From NCBI RefSeq assembly GCF_007644045.2, contig NZ_VMDW02000075.1:149838-213837 (forward strand): 64,000 bases of DNA, read 5' to 3'. The notes beneath the pieces were generated by a model that saw nothing but the letters and a program-made list of their open reading frames with translations, was not told the DNA's origin and ran no database searches. The stretch comes from Vogesella urethralis (GTDB taxonomy: Bacteria; Pseudomonadota; Gammaproteobacteria; Burkholderiales; Chromobacteriaceae). Shown here in pieces: positions 1 to 9,134 of this stretch (the stretch's first letter is position 1; every line of letters begins with the position of its first letter). The translations under genes were made by a program, and so were the position numbers.

Positions 1-1422
1 GTGCATTTGGGCCAGCACGGCCCGCACGCTGTGGTCGGTGTCCTGCTGGCTTTGCTGCAGCTGCAGGTTGGCCACGCCGATGTCGCGCGACGAGTGCAGT
101 ACCAGCCGCAGCGTGCACTCCAGGTTATCAATGAAGCTGTCTATCCAGCGCGATAGTGTGGACAGCTCGTCCGGCTGGCTGTCGTTGCGCTGCAGGCGTC
201 GGGTGAGGTCGCCATCGCCTTCGGCCAGGCTGCGTACCGCCTGGATCAGCCCCATCACCCGTTGGGTGACGTGACGGGCGCCCAGCCAGTAAAAGCCGGC
301 CACGCCCAGCCCTTGCAGTAGCCAGAACAGCAGTAGCGATACTGGCGCCGGCAGCCCACCGTACTGGCTGATGCCCCAGCCGGCCAGCCCGGCCGGGATG
401 GCGGTCAACAGGTAGAGCCGGGTCAGGCGGTAGCCCAGTGGCCGGCTGCGATAAACCTCTTCCAGGTCGGCCTCGCACATCATGCCCCACAGGTCGGGCG
501 AGCCGGGCAGGCGGAAGGTAATGCCGCTGCCGATCACCGGGATGTGCCGGTAGTCGGCGTAGCCGGGGTAGTGCACGAAAGTGTTGCTGCCGTGGCGGAT
601 GGTTTCGCGCACACCAGGGTGCAGCTGGCCGCTGGCAGGGTTGTTGAATACCAGTTCCAGCTCGGTGTGCTGTTGCACGCGCACGGTGCCGTAGGCGGTG
701 TGCACGCCGTCTTTCAGGTTGTCGCCCAGGCTGAACGTCTTGTCCTCGAAGCGCGAGCGCGACAGCGCGGTACCGGGGGCGATGCCGGGGTCGAAGCCGG
801 GCTTGGCCATGAACAGGTAGTTGTCGCCCGATTCGTGAAAGATATGCCCGGCTTCTCGCTGGATCAGGTCGCCCAGCACGTCGTTGGGCACGCGGCCGCA
901 CAGTGCGTGGCGGCCATCGCTGCCCAGCGGCAGGTAGAACATCAGCGTTACCGCGTCGTGAAAGCGCGAGCTGGACGGGCCGATGCTGGCGGTGAGCGGG
1001 TCGCGGTAGGGGCCGTGCAGGAAGCGGCTGCGCAGCCCGGCCTGCAGTGCGTCAGCAAAGTCGTGGCGGCGCGGTGTGCCGTGGGTGGAGGCCACCACCT
1101 GGCCGTCGGCTGCTACCACGAACAGCTCGGAAAAGTCGCCGGCCAGCTGCTTGCGCCGTTGCAGCAGCGCGGGGTCAAAGCGGCCTGCCGTGTCGAGCTG
1201 GCTGGCCAGTGCGGCCAGGTGTGCCCATTGCTCGTTGGCCCAGCGCAGCAGGATGTCGCGCCGGGTGGTGGCCAGGCTGGCGAATACCTGCTCCAGCGCC
1301 TCGTAACGGTGCCGGTTCAGCAGGCTGCTCCAGCGTAGTGCCAGTTTGCCATTACGCCCGCGCCACGGTAGCCAGCGCCGCTCATCGGGTGCAAGTGCCA
1401 TGTCCTTGCTGGTTCTTATCAT
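1..1422 (-). CDS. Methyl-accepting chemotaxis protein, N-terminal part (runs off left edge)
   Basis: The frame is open from the ATG at 1422 to base 1, so only the first 474 codons are seen and the signalling tip is outside the window. About 310 residues without an obvious membrane segment come first. Two hydrophobic helices follow (starting near YLLTAIPAGLAGWG), then a HAMP-like segment with the typical LAEGDGDLTRRL stretch and the start of a long helix. This fits a chemoreceptor passing a signal to CheA/CheW. The sensory part looks Cache- or PAS-like but I cannot name the family. The start is chosen at 1422; an in-frame ATG at 1401 is an alternative, and neither has a strong ribosome binding site. 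Confidence 0.72.
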   Translation of the reverse strand, partial: MIRTSKDMALAPDERRWLPWRGRNGKLALRWSSLLNRHRYEALEQVFASLATTRRDILLRWANEQWAHLAALASQLDTAGRFDPALLQRRKQLAGDFSELFVVAADGQVVASTHGTPRRHDFADALQAGLRSRFLHGPYRDPLTASIGPSSSRFHDAVTLMFYLPLGSDGRHALCGRVPNDVLGDLIQREAGHIFHESGDNYLFMAKPGFDPGIAPGTALSRSRFEDKTFSLGDNLKDGVHTAYGTVRVQQHTELELVFNNPASGQLHPGVRETIRHGSNTFVHYPGYADYRHIPVIGSGITFRLPGSPDLWGMMCEADLEEVYRSRPLGYRLTRLYLLTAIPAGLAGWGISQYGGLPAPVSLLLFWLLQGLGVAGFYWLGARHVTQRVMGLIQAVRSLAEGDGDLTRRLQRNDSQPDELSTLSRWIDSFIDNLECTLRLVLHSSRDIGVANLQLQQSQQDTDHSVRAVLAQMH

Positions 1423-1640
1423 GCTATGTGTGCCCTGTTGTTGGTTTGTTTTTTGTCTGGCACAGCAAGAATCAAGCCAAATATCGATAAATACTTGGTT
1501 AAAATGGCGGGTGAGTGAGATGGATTGGTGTGGAATCGAAAAAAGTTGTTTCAGTTTCGATACTTGCTCGCCAGGGTGATGTGCGCTGGATGTCATGTCC
1601 AACCCGCCGCCCACGCGGCGCACCTGCCGCCGCGGCCATG

Positions 1641-1667
1641 AAAAAACGCACCACGGGGGTGCGTTTT
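1641..1667 (-). terminator. Terminator of fliW
   Basis: Perfect 10-base inverted repeat AAAACGCACC / GGTGCGTTTT with a 5-base loop, starting 19 bases past the fliW stop. Read on the minus strand the stem ends in a U-run, as in an intrinsic terminator. Confidence 0.8.
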
Positions 1668-1685
1668 GCCTTGAAATGGTGCGGC

Positions 1686-2126
1686 TTAGTGGTTGTGGAA
1701 CACGATGTCGCAGTTCAGGTTGTTCTTTTGCATGCCGCGCTGATTGCTGAGGTTGAGGATCAGCGGGTTGCGCACGTTGGCGCGCAGCTGGGCGATCACC
1801 GGGTTGGCCTCTTCGGTATCCAGTTCGCGGTAGATGATCAGCAGCACGGCGGCGTCTTCCGGGCGGGTAAGACCCAGGCTGGCGACTTCCTCGTCGCTGA
1901 GGCTCACTTCGTAACGGATGCCCAGGCGGCTGGGGTCGGTCACGCTGAACAGCACGTCGGGGGTGTCCAGCGATTGCAGCCAGTACACGCGCGGGTTGGC
2001 ACGGTCGGCGTCGTGGAACAGCTTGAAGCGGGTGCAGTGTTCGAACGCCGGCAGGCCGTGTTCGAAGGTAATTATGGTGTTTTCGTCGACCTCGACTTCG
2101 CCCAGCAGGCTGGAGTTGAACAGCAT
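1686..2126 (-). CDS. fliW: Flagellar assembly factor FliW
   Basis: 146-residue protein matching the FliW family along its length: it begins MLFNSSLLGEVEVDE, has the GLPAFEH turn and contains the segment YWLQSLDTPDVLFSVTDP. Known FliW proteins bind the RNA-binding regulator CsrA and relieve its repression of flagellin translation; they also bind flagellin itself. The start at 2126 is fixed by an AAGGAGG site six bases upstream; the frame is open further upstream but lacks such a site. No flagellar gene or csrA is next to it, only a chemoreceptor on the same strand downstream. It has its own hairpin terminator. Confidence 0.9.
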   Translation of the reverse strand: MLFNSSLLGEVEVDENTIITFEHGLPAFEHCTRFKLFHDADRANPRVYWLQSLDTPDVLFSVTDPSRLGIRYEVSLSDEEVASLGLTRPEDAAVLLIIYRELDTEEANPVIAQLRANVRNPLILNLSNQRGMQKNNLNCDIVFHNH

Positions 2127-2199
2127 GGCATCCTCCTTGGTGTTGTGTACTTCCTCATTATGCACAAGGTATGGCCGCCGGCACTGACTTTTGTCAGCT

Positions 2200-2227
2200 T
2201 TGTGGCACCGTGCCGGCACGGTACAAT
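2200..2227 (+). promoter_or_regulatory. Possible promoter of the DUF455 gene
   Basis: TTGTGG at 2200-2205 and TACAAT at 2222-2227 are 16 bases apart. Transcription would begin only a few bases before the ATG at 2236, giving a nearly leaderless message. Weak -35 match. Confidence 0.35.
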
Positions 2228-2235
2228 GCCGCGCC

Positions 2236-3087
2236 ATGAGTACGCCGATTTCCCTTTATCCCGCCATCGAGGCGGTGCTGATGTGCGATGACGTGGCTGC
2301 CAAACCGCAGCAGGCGCTGGCGTTATACGCCAGCTGGCAGGCAGGTGCCTGCGTGCGAAACGGTGGCGCCCTGTACCGCGTGCCGGCGCCGGGCCGCCCG
2401 GCAAAGCCGCCGCTGGTGGCGCCAGGCAAGGTGCCGCGCCGGGGCTTGGGCACGCCGGCCGGGCAGGCAGCCTTGCTGCACGCCATTGCCCATATCGAAT
2501 TCAACGCCATCAACCTGGCGCTGGACGCGGCCTGGCGCTTTCGCGACATGCCGGACGCTTTTGTGGAGGATTGGCTGCGCATTGCTGCCGAAGAGGCCAT
2601 GCACTTCGGCCTGCTGCAGCAAAGGTTGGCCGCATTGGGGCACACCTACGGCGATTTCCCGGCGCACAACGCGCTGTGGGAGATGGCGGTGGATACCGAC
2701 CACGACGTGCTGACGCGCATGGCGCTGGTGCCGCGGGTGATGGAGGCGCGCGGGCTGGACGCCACGCCGCCGATCCAGCGCAAGCTGGCGCAAATCGGCG
2801 ACCACGACTCGGTGGCGGTGCTGGACATCATCCTGCGCGACGAGATCGGCCACGTGCGGGTAGGCAACTACTGGTTCACCACCCTGTGCGATGCGCGCGG
2901 GCTGGACCCGCTGCCCACCTTCCGCCGCCTGCTGGCCGATTACCGCGTGGGCTTGCTGCGCGGCGAGATCAACCTGGACGCCCGCCTGGCGGCCGGCTTC
3001 AGCCAATTCGAACTGGACATGCTGGAAGACTTTGCCGTGACGCGGCAGCACCCCGGCGAAAGGACACCCGATGCAAAAACTGTTTGA
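2236..3087 (+). CDS. DUF455 ferritin-like protein
   Basis: 283-residue protein of the DUF455 family, a ferritin-like helical bundle of unknown cellular role. Visible candidate di-metal ligands are the segment HAIAHIEFN (E88), AAEEAMHF (E119/E120, H123), a glutamate at about 170 (VMEARGLD) and RDEIGHVRVG (E203, H206). That pattern of glutamates and EExxH-like pairs is what a diiron or dimanganese protein needs. ATG at 2236 is chosen because the family starts here; an upstream in-frame start at 2191 would add a non-homologous tail. It overlaps the next small gene by 17 bases, suggesting translational coupling. Confidence 0.82.
   Translation: MSTPISLYPAIEAVLMCDDVAAKPQQALALYASWQAGACVRNGGALYRVPAPGRPAKPPLVAPGKVPRRGLGTPAGQAALLHAIAHIEFNAINLALDAAWRFRDMPDAFVEDWLRIAAEEAMHFGLLQQRLAALGHTYGDFPAHNALWEMAVDTDHDVLTRMALVPRVMEARGLDATPPIQRKLAQIGDHDSVAVLDIILRDEIGHVRVGNYWFTTLCDARGLDPLPTFRRLLADYRVGLLRGEINLDARLAAGFSQFELDMLEDFAVTRQHPGERTPDAKTV
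2624..2634 (+). repeat. Dispersed repeat, GGTTGGCCGCA family (one example; list in text)
   Basis: One of 17 exact copies of GGTTGGCCGCA seen by eye. Plus-strand copies start at 2624, 6371, 17836, 20832, 27787, 43920, 45294, 51910 and 60727. Minus-strand copies (read as TGCGGCCAACC) start at 9644, 19524, 23532, 36032, 49735, 59611, 62386 and 63831. Fifteen more sites keep the 9-base core TTGGCCGCA: plus at 4194, 8108, 17593, 26487, 31699, 32349, 32871, 41032, 41523, 48867 and 55407; minus at 10912, 33489, 40867 and 51921. Many copies are preceded by AA. Copies fall both inside genes and between them. The role is unknown; a DNA uptake signal is the leading idea. Confidence 0.85.
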
Positions 3088-3280
3088 TACCCTGCGCCAC
3101 AAGCGCCGTCTGGCGATGGCGGTGACCGTTGGCGGCACCTTGCTGTTTACCGTGGCCTCCGCCGTGCGCGCCGCGTCGCCAGATAGCTGGGAGGCCGCGC
3201 TGGCCTCGGTGCTGATGCTGGTTGGCATCGTCGGCCAGTTCATGGGACTGCTGGCGCTGATGAAAAAACCCCGTCGCTAA
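3071..3280 (+). CDS. Small membrane protein
   Basis: 69-residue protein with a basic N-terminus (MQKLFDTLRHKRRL), two hydrophobic helices at about residues 14-30 and 40-60, and a basic C-terminal end KKPRR. It starts inside the last codons of the DUF455 gene, with AAAGGA ten bases before the ATG, so the two are probably co-translated. I do not recognise a family. The composition, ribosome binding site and coupling support a real gene, but its small size leaves doubt. Confidence 0.6.
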   Translation: MQKLFDTLRHKRRLAMAVTVGGTLLFTVASAVRAASPDSWEAALASVLMLVGIVGQFMGLLALMKKPRR

Positions 3281-3332
3281 AAGGGTGTTGAAAAACAGGG
3301 GTTTAATGTCGCTTAACCGACCGTTTGCCGGC

Positions 3333-3361
3333 TTGACGCTATCGGGGGGCACGCGCATAAT
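3333..3361 (+). promoter_or_regulatory. Sigma-70-type promoter
   Basis: TTGACG at 3333-3338 and CATAAT at 3356-3361 with an exact 17-base spacer. It points at the unknown gene starting at 3439. A hairpin with a T-rich tail lies between promoter and gene. Confidence 0.65.
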
Positions 3362-3389
3362 CGCGCCGCACAAAACCCTTATGACCGAC

Positions 3390-3417
3390 AAGGCTCCTAC
3401 CCGGAGCCTTTTGCTTT
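3390..3417 (+). terminator. Hairpin with T-rich tail, terminator or attenuator
   Basis: AAGGCTCC / GGAGCCTT stem closed by a short loop, followed by TTGCTTTGTCTT. It could end transcription of the genes before it. It also lies just downstream of the promoter at 3333-3361, so it could cut short the transcript of the next gene. Confidence 0.55.
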
Positions 3418-3438
3418 GTCTTGTATCCGGAGACACCC

Positions 3439-3858
3439 ATGGATTACCAGGCATTCCTGCGCGAGCTGGAAACACACGCGCTGCCTGCCGCCGATTTCGA
3501 TCACCGCGCGCACCTGCTGGCCGCGTGGGCCTACCGCAGCCGCTACCCGGCGCGCGAGGCCGCGGCCCGCTGTGCCCACACCCTGTCACGCTATGCCATG
3601 GCGCACGGCGCGGCAGAAAAATACCATCACACGCTGACCATGGCGCTGCTGGCCATCATGTACAGCCGGCTGGATGCGCAGCCGGGCCAGCAGGCGAGCT
3701 GGGACGATTTCCTGGCCGCCAACGCCGACCTGATGGCCGACAGCCGCGCCATCGTGGCACGCCATTATTCCGAACAAAGACTGCAGCATCATGACGCGCG
3801 GCGTGCCTTCGTGGCGCCCGACCTGGCGCCCCTGCCGATGTCCTGTCTGCTGCACTGA
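3439..3858 (+). CDS. Conserved hypothetical protein
   Basis: 139-residue soluble protein starting MDYQAFLRELETHALP, with an FDHRAHLLAAWAY segment near residue 22 and a second His-containing segment, EKYHHTLTMALLAIM, near residue 60. I have seen the F-x-H-x2-H-L-x2-A-W pattern in small hypothetical proteins but cannot assign a function. The ATG at 3439 has a purine-rich CCGGAGA just upstream. It has its own promoter and lies 15 bases before trhP, with which it may be co-transcribed. Confidence 0.65.
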   Translation: MDYQAFLRELETHALPAADFDHRAHLLAAWAYRSRYPAREAAARCAHTLSRYAMAHGAAEKYHHTLTMALLAIMYSRLDAQPGQQASWDDFLAANADLMADSRAIVARHYSEQRLQHHDARRAFVAPDLAPLPMSCLLH

Positions 3859-3873
3859 CACCACGAGATTCCG

Positions 3874-5223
3874 ATGAAAGCACCCGAACTGCTCCTGCCC
3901 GCCGGCACGCTGGACAAGATGCGCGCGGCCTACGACTTTGGCGCCGACGCGGTTTACGCCGGCCAGCCGCGCTACTCGCTGCGCGCCCGCAATAACGACT
4001 TCAAGCTGGAAGAGCTGCGCATCGGCATCGAAGAAGCGCACGCCCGCGGCAAAAAACTGTTTGTGGCCAGCAACATCCTGCCGCACAACAGCAAGATCAA
4101 GACTTACATGTCCGACATGGAGCCGGTGATCGAGATGAACCCGGACGCACTGATCATGGCCGACCCGGGCCTGATCATGATGGTGCGCGAACGTTGGCCG
4201 CACGTGCCCATCCACCTGTCGGTACAGGCCAACACCACCAACTACATGGGGGTGAAGTTCTGGCAGAAGATGGGCGTGGAGCGCATCATCCTGTCGCGCG
4301 AGCTGAGCCTGGACGAGATCGCCGAGATCCGCCAGGAATGCCCGGACATGGAGCTGGAAGTGTTCGTGCACGGCGCGCTGTGCATTGCCTACTCCGGCCG
4401 CTGCCTGCTGTCCGGTTACTTCAACCACCGCGACCCCAACCAGGGTACCTGTACCAACGCCTGCCGCTGGGACTACAAGGTGCACGACACCCAAGGCGAC
4501 GACGCCGGTGACGTGAAGCCGCAGAAGATCGACTTCGACTTCGGCAAGGCGCTGGAAGAAGCCAACCAGAGCTTCTCGTCCTGCGGCAGCCAGCAACGCC
4601 ACCCGCTGGCCGACAAGGTATACCTGATCGAAGAGGGCAACCGCCCCGGCGAAATGATGCCGATCATGGAAGACGAGCACGGCACCTACATCATGAACTC
4701 CAAAGACCTGCGCGCCATCGAGCAGGTGGAGAAGCTGGTGAAGATCGGCGTGGATTCGCTGAAGATCGAAGGCCGCACCAAGAGCCTGTACTACGTGGCG
4801 CGTACCGCACAGACCTACCGTCGCGCCATCGACGACGCCGTGGCCGGCCGCCCGTTCGACTTCAGCCTGCTGGCCGAGCTGGAAGGCCTGGCCAACCGTG
4901 GCTACACCCCGGGCTTCCTGGAACGCCACCAGACGCAGGAGTACCAGAACTACCTGACCGGCCACTCCATCGCCAAGCAGAGCCAGTACGTCGGCGATGT
5001 GCTGGAAGTGGACGCCGACGGCTGGGCGCTGATCGACGTGAAGAACCGCTTTGCCGTGGGCGACCGCGTGGAAATCATCCACCCCAGCGGCAACCGCACG
5101 GTGGAACTGACCGAAATGACCCGCAACGGCGAAGCCACCAGCGTGGCACCGGGCAACGGCGTGAAGGTGAAGATTCCGGGCATGGCCGGCATGGAAAAAG
5201 CGCTGCTGGCACGCCTGCTGTAA
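3874..5223 (+). CDS. trhP: tRNA uridine-34 hydroxylation protein TrhP (U32 peptidase family)
   Basis: 449-residue U32-family protein, full length for TrhP (YegQ). In Escherichia coli TrhP works in prephenate-dependent 5-hydroxylation of uridine 34 in tRNA. The N-terminal MKAPELLLPAGTLDKM is typical. The central region has the four cysteines expected for an iron-sulfur cluster: C170, C177, C193 and C197, in the segments HGALCIAYSGRC and GTCTNAC. The C-terminal part after about residue 370 looks like the extra small domain of the family. A clear terminator follows. Older databases call this a collagenase-like protease; the peptidase label is probably misleading. Confidence 0.9.
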   Translation: MKAPELLLPAGTLDKMRAAYDFGADAVYAGQPRYSLRARNNDFKLEELRIGIEEAHARGKKLFVASNILPHNSKIKTYMSDMEPVIEMNPDALIMADPGLIMMVRERWPHVPIHLSVQANTTNYMGVKFWQKMGVERIILSRELSLDEIAEIRQECPDMELEVFVHGALCIAYSGRCLLSGYFNHRDPNQGTCTNACRWDYKVHDTQGDDAGDVKPQKIDFDFGKALEEANQSFSSCGSQQRHPLADKVYLIEEGNRPGEMMPIMEDEHGTYIMNSKDLRAIEQVEKLVKIGVDSLKIEGRTKSLYYVARTAQTYRRAIDDAVAGRPFDFSLLAELEGLANRGYTPGFLERHQTQEYQNYLTGHSIAKQSQYVGDVLEVDADGWALIDVKNRFAVGDRVEIIHPSGNRTVELTEMTRNGEATSVAPGNGVKVKIPGMAGMEKALLARLL

Positions 5224-5247
5224 GCTGCCACCGCGTTTGTCGTATCG

Positions 5248-5274
5248 AAAGGCCGCCCGTTGAGGCGGCCTTTT
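5248..5274 (+). terminator. Terminator of trhP
   Basis: AAAGGCCGCC / GGCGGCCTTT stem with a 6-base loop and a T-run, 25 bases after the trhP stop. Confidence 0.85.
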
Positions 5275-5307
5275 GTCATAATGCATTTTTTTGCGCAGGA
5301 AGCAGGC

Positions 5308-6348
5308 ATGAAGCATGGTATTGCCGCGGCACTGGCCGCCTTGACGTTGGCCGCGTGCGGTAGCAGCCAGCCCCCCGCGGGCAGCCCGCCGCACCACACC
5401 GCCGATGGCTACCAGAACCTGTACCCGTTCCATCAGCCGGGGCTGGGCGACATCCTGCGCTGGCGCTGGGAGGAATGGACCGGCCCCGAGGTGGTGCAGC
5501 GCCCCGAGCGCATACCGCGCGTGCAGCCGGATCTGGCGTGGCTGGCGGCCAACCGCAGCACGGCCAGCTATACCTGGCTGGGGCACGCCAGCGGCCTGCT
5601 GCAGCTGGGCGGCCAGAACGTGCTGATCGACCCGATTTTCTCCGAGCGCGTGTCGCCGGTGCAGTGGCTGGGGCCGCGCCGCTACCTGCCGGTGCCGGCC
5701 ACGCTGGCGCAGCTGCCACGTATCGACGTGGTGCTGATCTCGCATAATCACTTCGACCATCTGGACCGTGACAGCATCGACGCCTTGCTGGCGCAGCCGG
5801 GCGGCCAGCCGCAGTTCGTGGTGCCGCTGGGTATCGATGCCTGGCTGCGCGACCGTGGCGCTACCCGCATCACCGCGCTGGACTGGTGGCAAAGCGCCGA
5901 CCTTGGCGGCCTGCAGTACACCGCCACGCCGGCGCAGCACTGGAGCAAGCGCAGCCTGACCGATACCAACGAAACCCTGTGGGCCGGATGGGCGGTGAAA
6001 GGGCAGGGCAAGACGGTGTGGTACTCGGGCGATACCGGCTACCAGCAGGCGCTGTTTACCGACATCGGCCGCCGCCTGGGCAGCATCGACCTGGCGCTGT
6101 TGCCGGTGGGCGCCTACCTGCCGCGCTGGTTCATGGCGTCACAGCACGTGGACCCGCTGCAGTCGGTGCAGATGTTCCGCGACGTGAAGGCGCGGCAGGC
6201 GGTGGGTATTCACTGGGGCGTGTTCGCGCTGGCCAGCGAGGCGGTGGATGCGCCACTGGACGACCTGCCGGCGGCGCGGCGCCAGTTGGGCGTAAGCGAG
6301 CAGGCGTTCCGTCTGCTGCCCTTGGGCGGCACCTTGCGCCTGCCATAA
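5308..6348 (+). CDS. Lipoprotein with metallo-beta-lactamase fold
   Basis: 346-residue protein. The first 20 residues form a lipoprotein signal with the lipobox LAAC followed by GSS, so it is probably anchored in an envelope membrane. The metallo-beta-lactamase fold is shown by HNHFDHLD at residues 146-153 (Zn ligands H146, H148, D150, H151), by YSGDTGY with the bridging aspartate, and by GIHWGVF near the C-terminus. The build resembles the RomA / NAPE-phospholipase-D-like group of hydrolases, so a lipid or phosphodiester substrate is possible but unproven. ATG at 5308 has AGGAAG upstream. Confidence 0.82.
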   Translation: MKHGIAAALAALTLAACGSSQPPAGSPPHHTADGYQNLYPFHQPGLGDILRWRWEEWTGPEVVQRPERIPRVQPDLAWLAANRSTASYTWLGHASGLLQLGGQNVLIDPIFSERVSPVQWLGPRRYLPVPATLAQLPRIDVVLISHNHFDHLDRDSIDALLAQPGGQPQFVVPLGIDAWLRDRGATRITALDWWQSADLGGLQYTATPAQHWSKRSLTDTNETLWAGWAVKGQGKTVWYSGDTGYQQALFTDIGRRLGSIDLALLPVGAYLPRWFMASQHVDPLQSVQMFRDVKARQAVGIHWGVFALASEAVDAPLDDLPAARRQLGVSEQAFRLLPLGGTLRLP

Positions 6349-6418
6349 AGTGCGTGCCGCTTGCGGCAAAGGTTGGCCGCAGGGCGCTTTGGTCGTAAAA
6401 TTGCTGCATTGCATTCGT

Positions 6419-6450
6419 GCCGGGCGCTTTGTCGCCCGGCCTTTGATTTT
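6419..6450 (+). terminator. Terminator between the MBL lipoprotein and argS
   Basis: GCCGGGCG / CGCCCGGC stem, six-base loop, followed by CTTTGATTTT. It lies just before argS, so it may end the upstream transcript or act in the argS leader. A copy of the dispersed GGTTGGCCGCA repeat is at 6371-6381. Confidence 0.6.
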
Positions 6451-6454
6451 ATAA

Positions 6455-8182
<1,728 letters not shown>

Positions 8183-8210
8183 CGCAGCCAGCCGCCCTTC
8201 GGGCACAACA

Positions 8211-8234
8211 AACCCGCCAGCAGGCGGGTTTTTT
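8211..8234. terminator. Bidirectional terminator after argS
   Basis: AACCCGCC / GGCGGGTT around a short loop, with a T-run on the plus strand. It touches the stop codon of the convergent gene at 8234. Confidence 0.85.
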
Positions 8235-9109
8235 CATGGCGCAGCGCTGGGCGCGCTACTGGCCGTGGCCGCCTCGGCTGCCGGAGCGCTGGCCGCATCG
8301 GGCGGCAAGGGCGGCGTGGCATCCGGGTCTGGCTGGCCGGGCTGCAGCAAGTGGATACGCGTGACCGGCGCCTCCAGTGGCAGCCAGCGCTGGTGGATGT
8401 CGCGGTAGCTGCCGTCTTGCAGCATGCCTTGCAGCGCTTGCTGCCAGCGCGTCACGGTGTCGGCCGGGGTGCCCACCGAGAAGGTAAGGTAGAGCGGCAG
8501 GCTGCTGAGCGTGCGCACGCTGGCCACGCTGTTGGCCGGTTGCCCCAGGAAGCGCAGCTGTGCCGCTACGGTGGTATTGGCTTCCACCCAAAGCCGGGTG
8601 CGGTTGGCCAGCAGCAGGCGCAGGCCCTGCTCGCCGTCGCGGGTGGGGTAGGTTTTTAGCCCGGCGTCTTGCGCTGCGGCAGCAGCCATGCTGCCGGCCG
8701 TGGCGGTGGCGGGTTCGCGGTACAGCTGCGGGTCGGGCAGGGCGGCCAGTGCCCTGGCCTGGTTGGCTTGGGCATAAGCCTGCACGCTGGCCACCATGAT
8801 GGGACCCAGCTGTACATAGCGGCGGCGGTGGTCGTCGGTGGCGCCCAGCGTGAACATCATGTGGTGCGGCTGGCTATCCATGATGGCCAGGGCGCTATCC
8901 CAGCTGTGCACTGCAATCGGCGCGATGTCGCCGGTGCGCTGCTGGATGGCCTCGACGATTTCCACGGCCATACCGGCCGGCCGGTCGATAGCATTCAGGA
9001 ACACAAAGGGCGGCCACTCTTCGGCCAGGATGGTCAGCGGGGCGGCATGGCTGGTCTGGGCGAGCAGCAGGGCCGTCAAAATGGGCAATCGCGATAGCAT
9101 GGCCGGCAT
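8234..9109 (-). CDS. Periplasmic solute-binding protein (SBP family 3-like)
   Basis: 291-residue secreted protein. A signal peptide (LPILTALLLAQTSHA) is followed by LTILAEEWPPFVFLN, the usual opening of amino-acid-type binding proteins of family 3. The ligand-binding fold extends to about residue 255. After it comes a proline/alanine-rich tail of about 30 residues (PDPDATPPLPPDAA) that is not part of the family. No permease or ATPase gene is adjacent, so it may serve a distant transporter or a sensor. It is a clear paralogue of the next gene upstream. Start at 9109 or 9100; neither has a strong ribosome binding site. Confidence 0.8.
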   Translation of the reverse strand: MPAMLSRLPILTALLLAQTSHAAPLTILAEEWPPFVFLNAIDRPAGMAVEIVEAIQQRTGDIAPIAVHSWDSALAIMDSQPHHMMFTLGATDDHRRRYVQLGPIMVASVQAYAQANQARALAALPDPQLYREPATATAGSMAAAAAQDAGLKTYPTRDGEQGLRLLLANRTRLWVEANTTVAAQLRFLGQPANSVASVRTLSSLPLYLTFSVGTPADTVTRWQQALQGMLQDGSYRDIHQRWLPLEAPVTRIHLLQPGQPDPDATPPLPPDAASAPAAEAATASSAPSAAP

Positions 9110-9134
9110 GATAGCACTGCCCTGTCCGACAATC

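Noticed and set aside
1535..1561. Inverted repeat ATCGAAA / TTTCGAT with a 13-base loop upstream of the left-edge chemoreceptor
   Set aside because: Short arms and no link to a known site; may be chance in a slightly AT-richer gap.
2624..2634. The dispersed repeat as a plain restriction or methylation site
   Set aside because: The core holds GGCC, but a simple restriction site would be avoided or random, not enriched as an 11- to 13-base word with inverted pairs at gene ends. Not fully excluded.
3586..5940. Minus-strand open frame of 784 codons opposite trhP and the MBL lipoprotein
   Set aside because: Same shadow effect; the plus-strand genes have full family motifs and ribosome binding sites.
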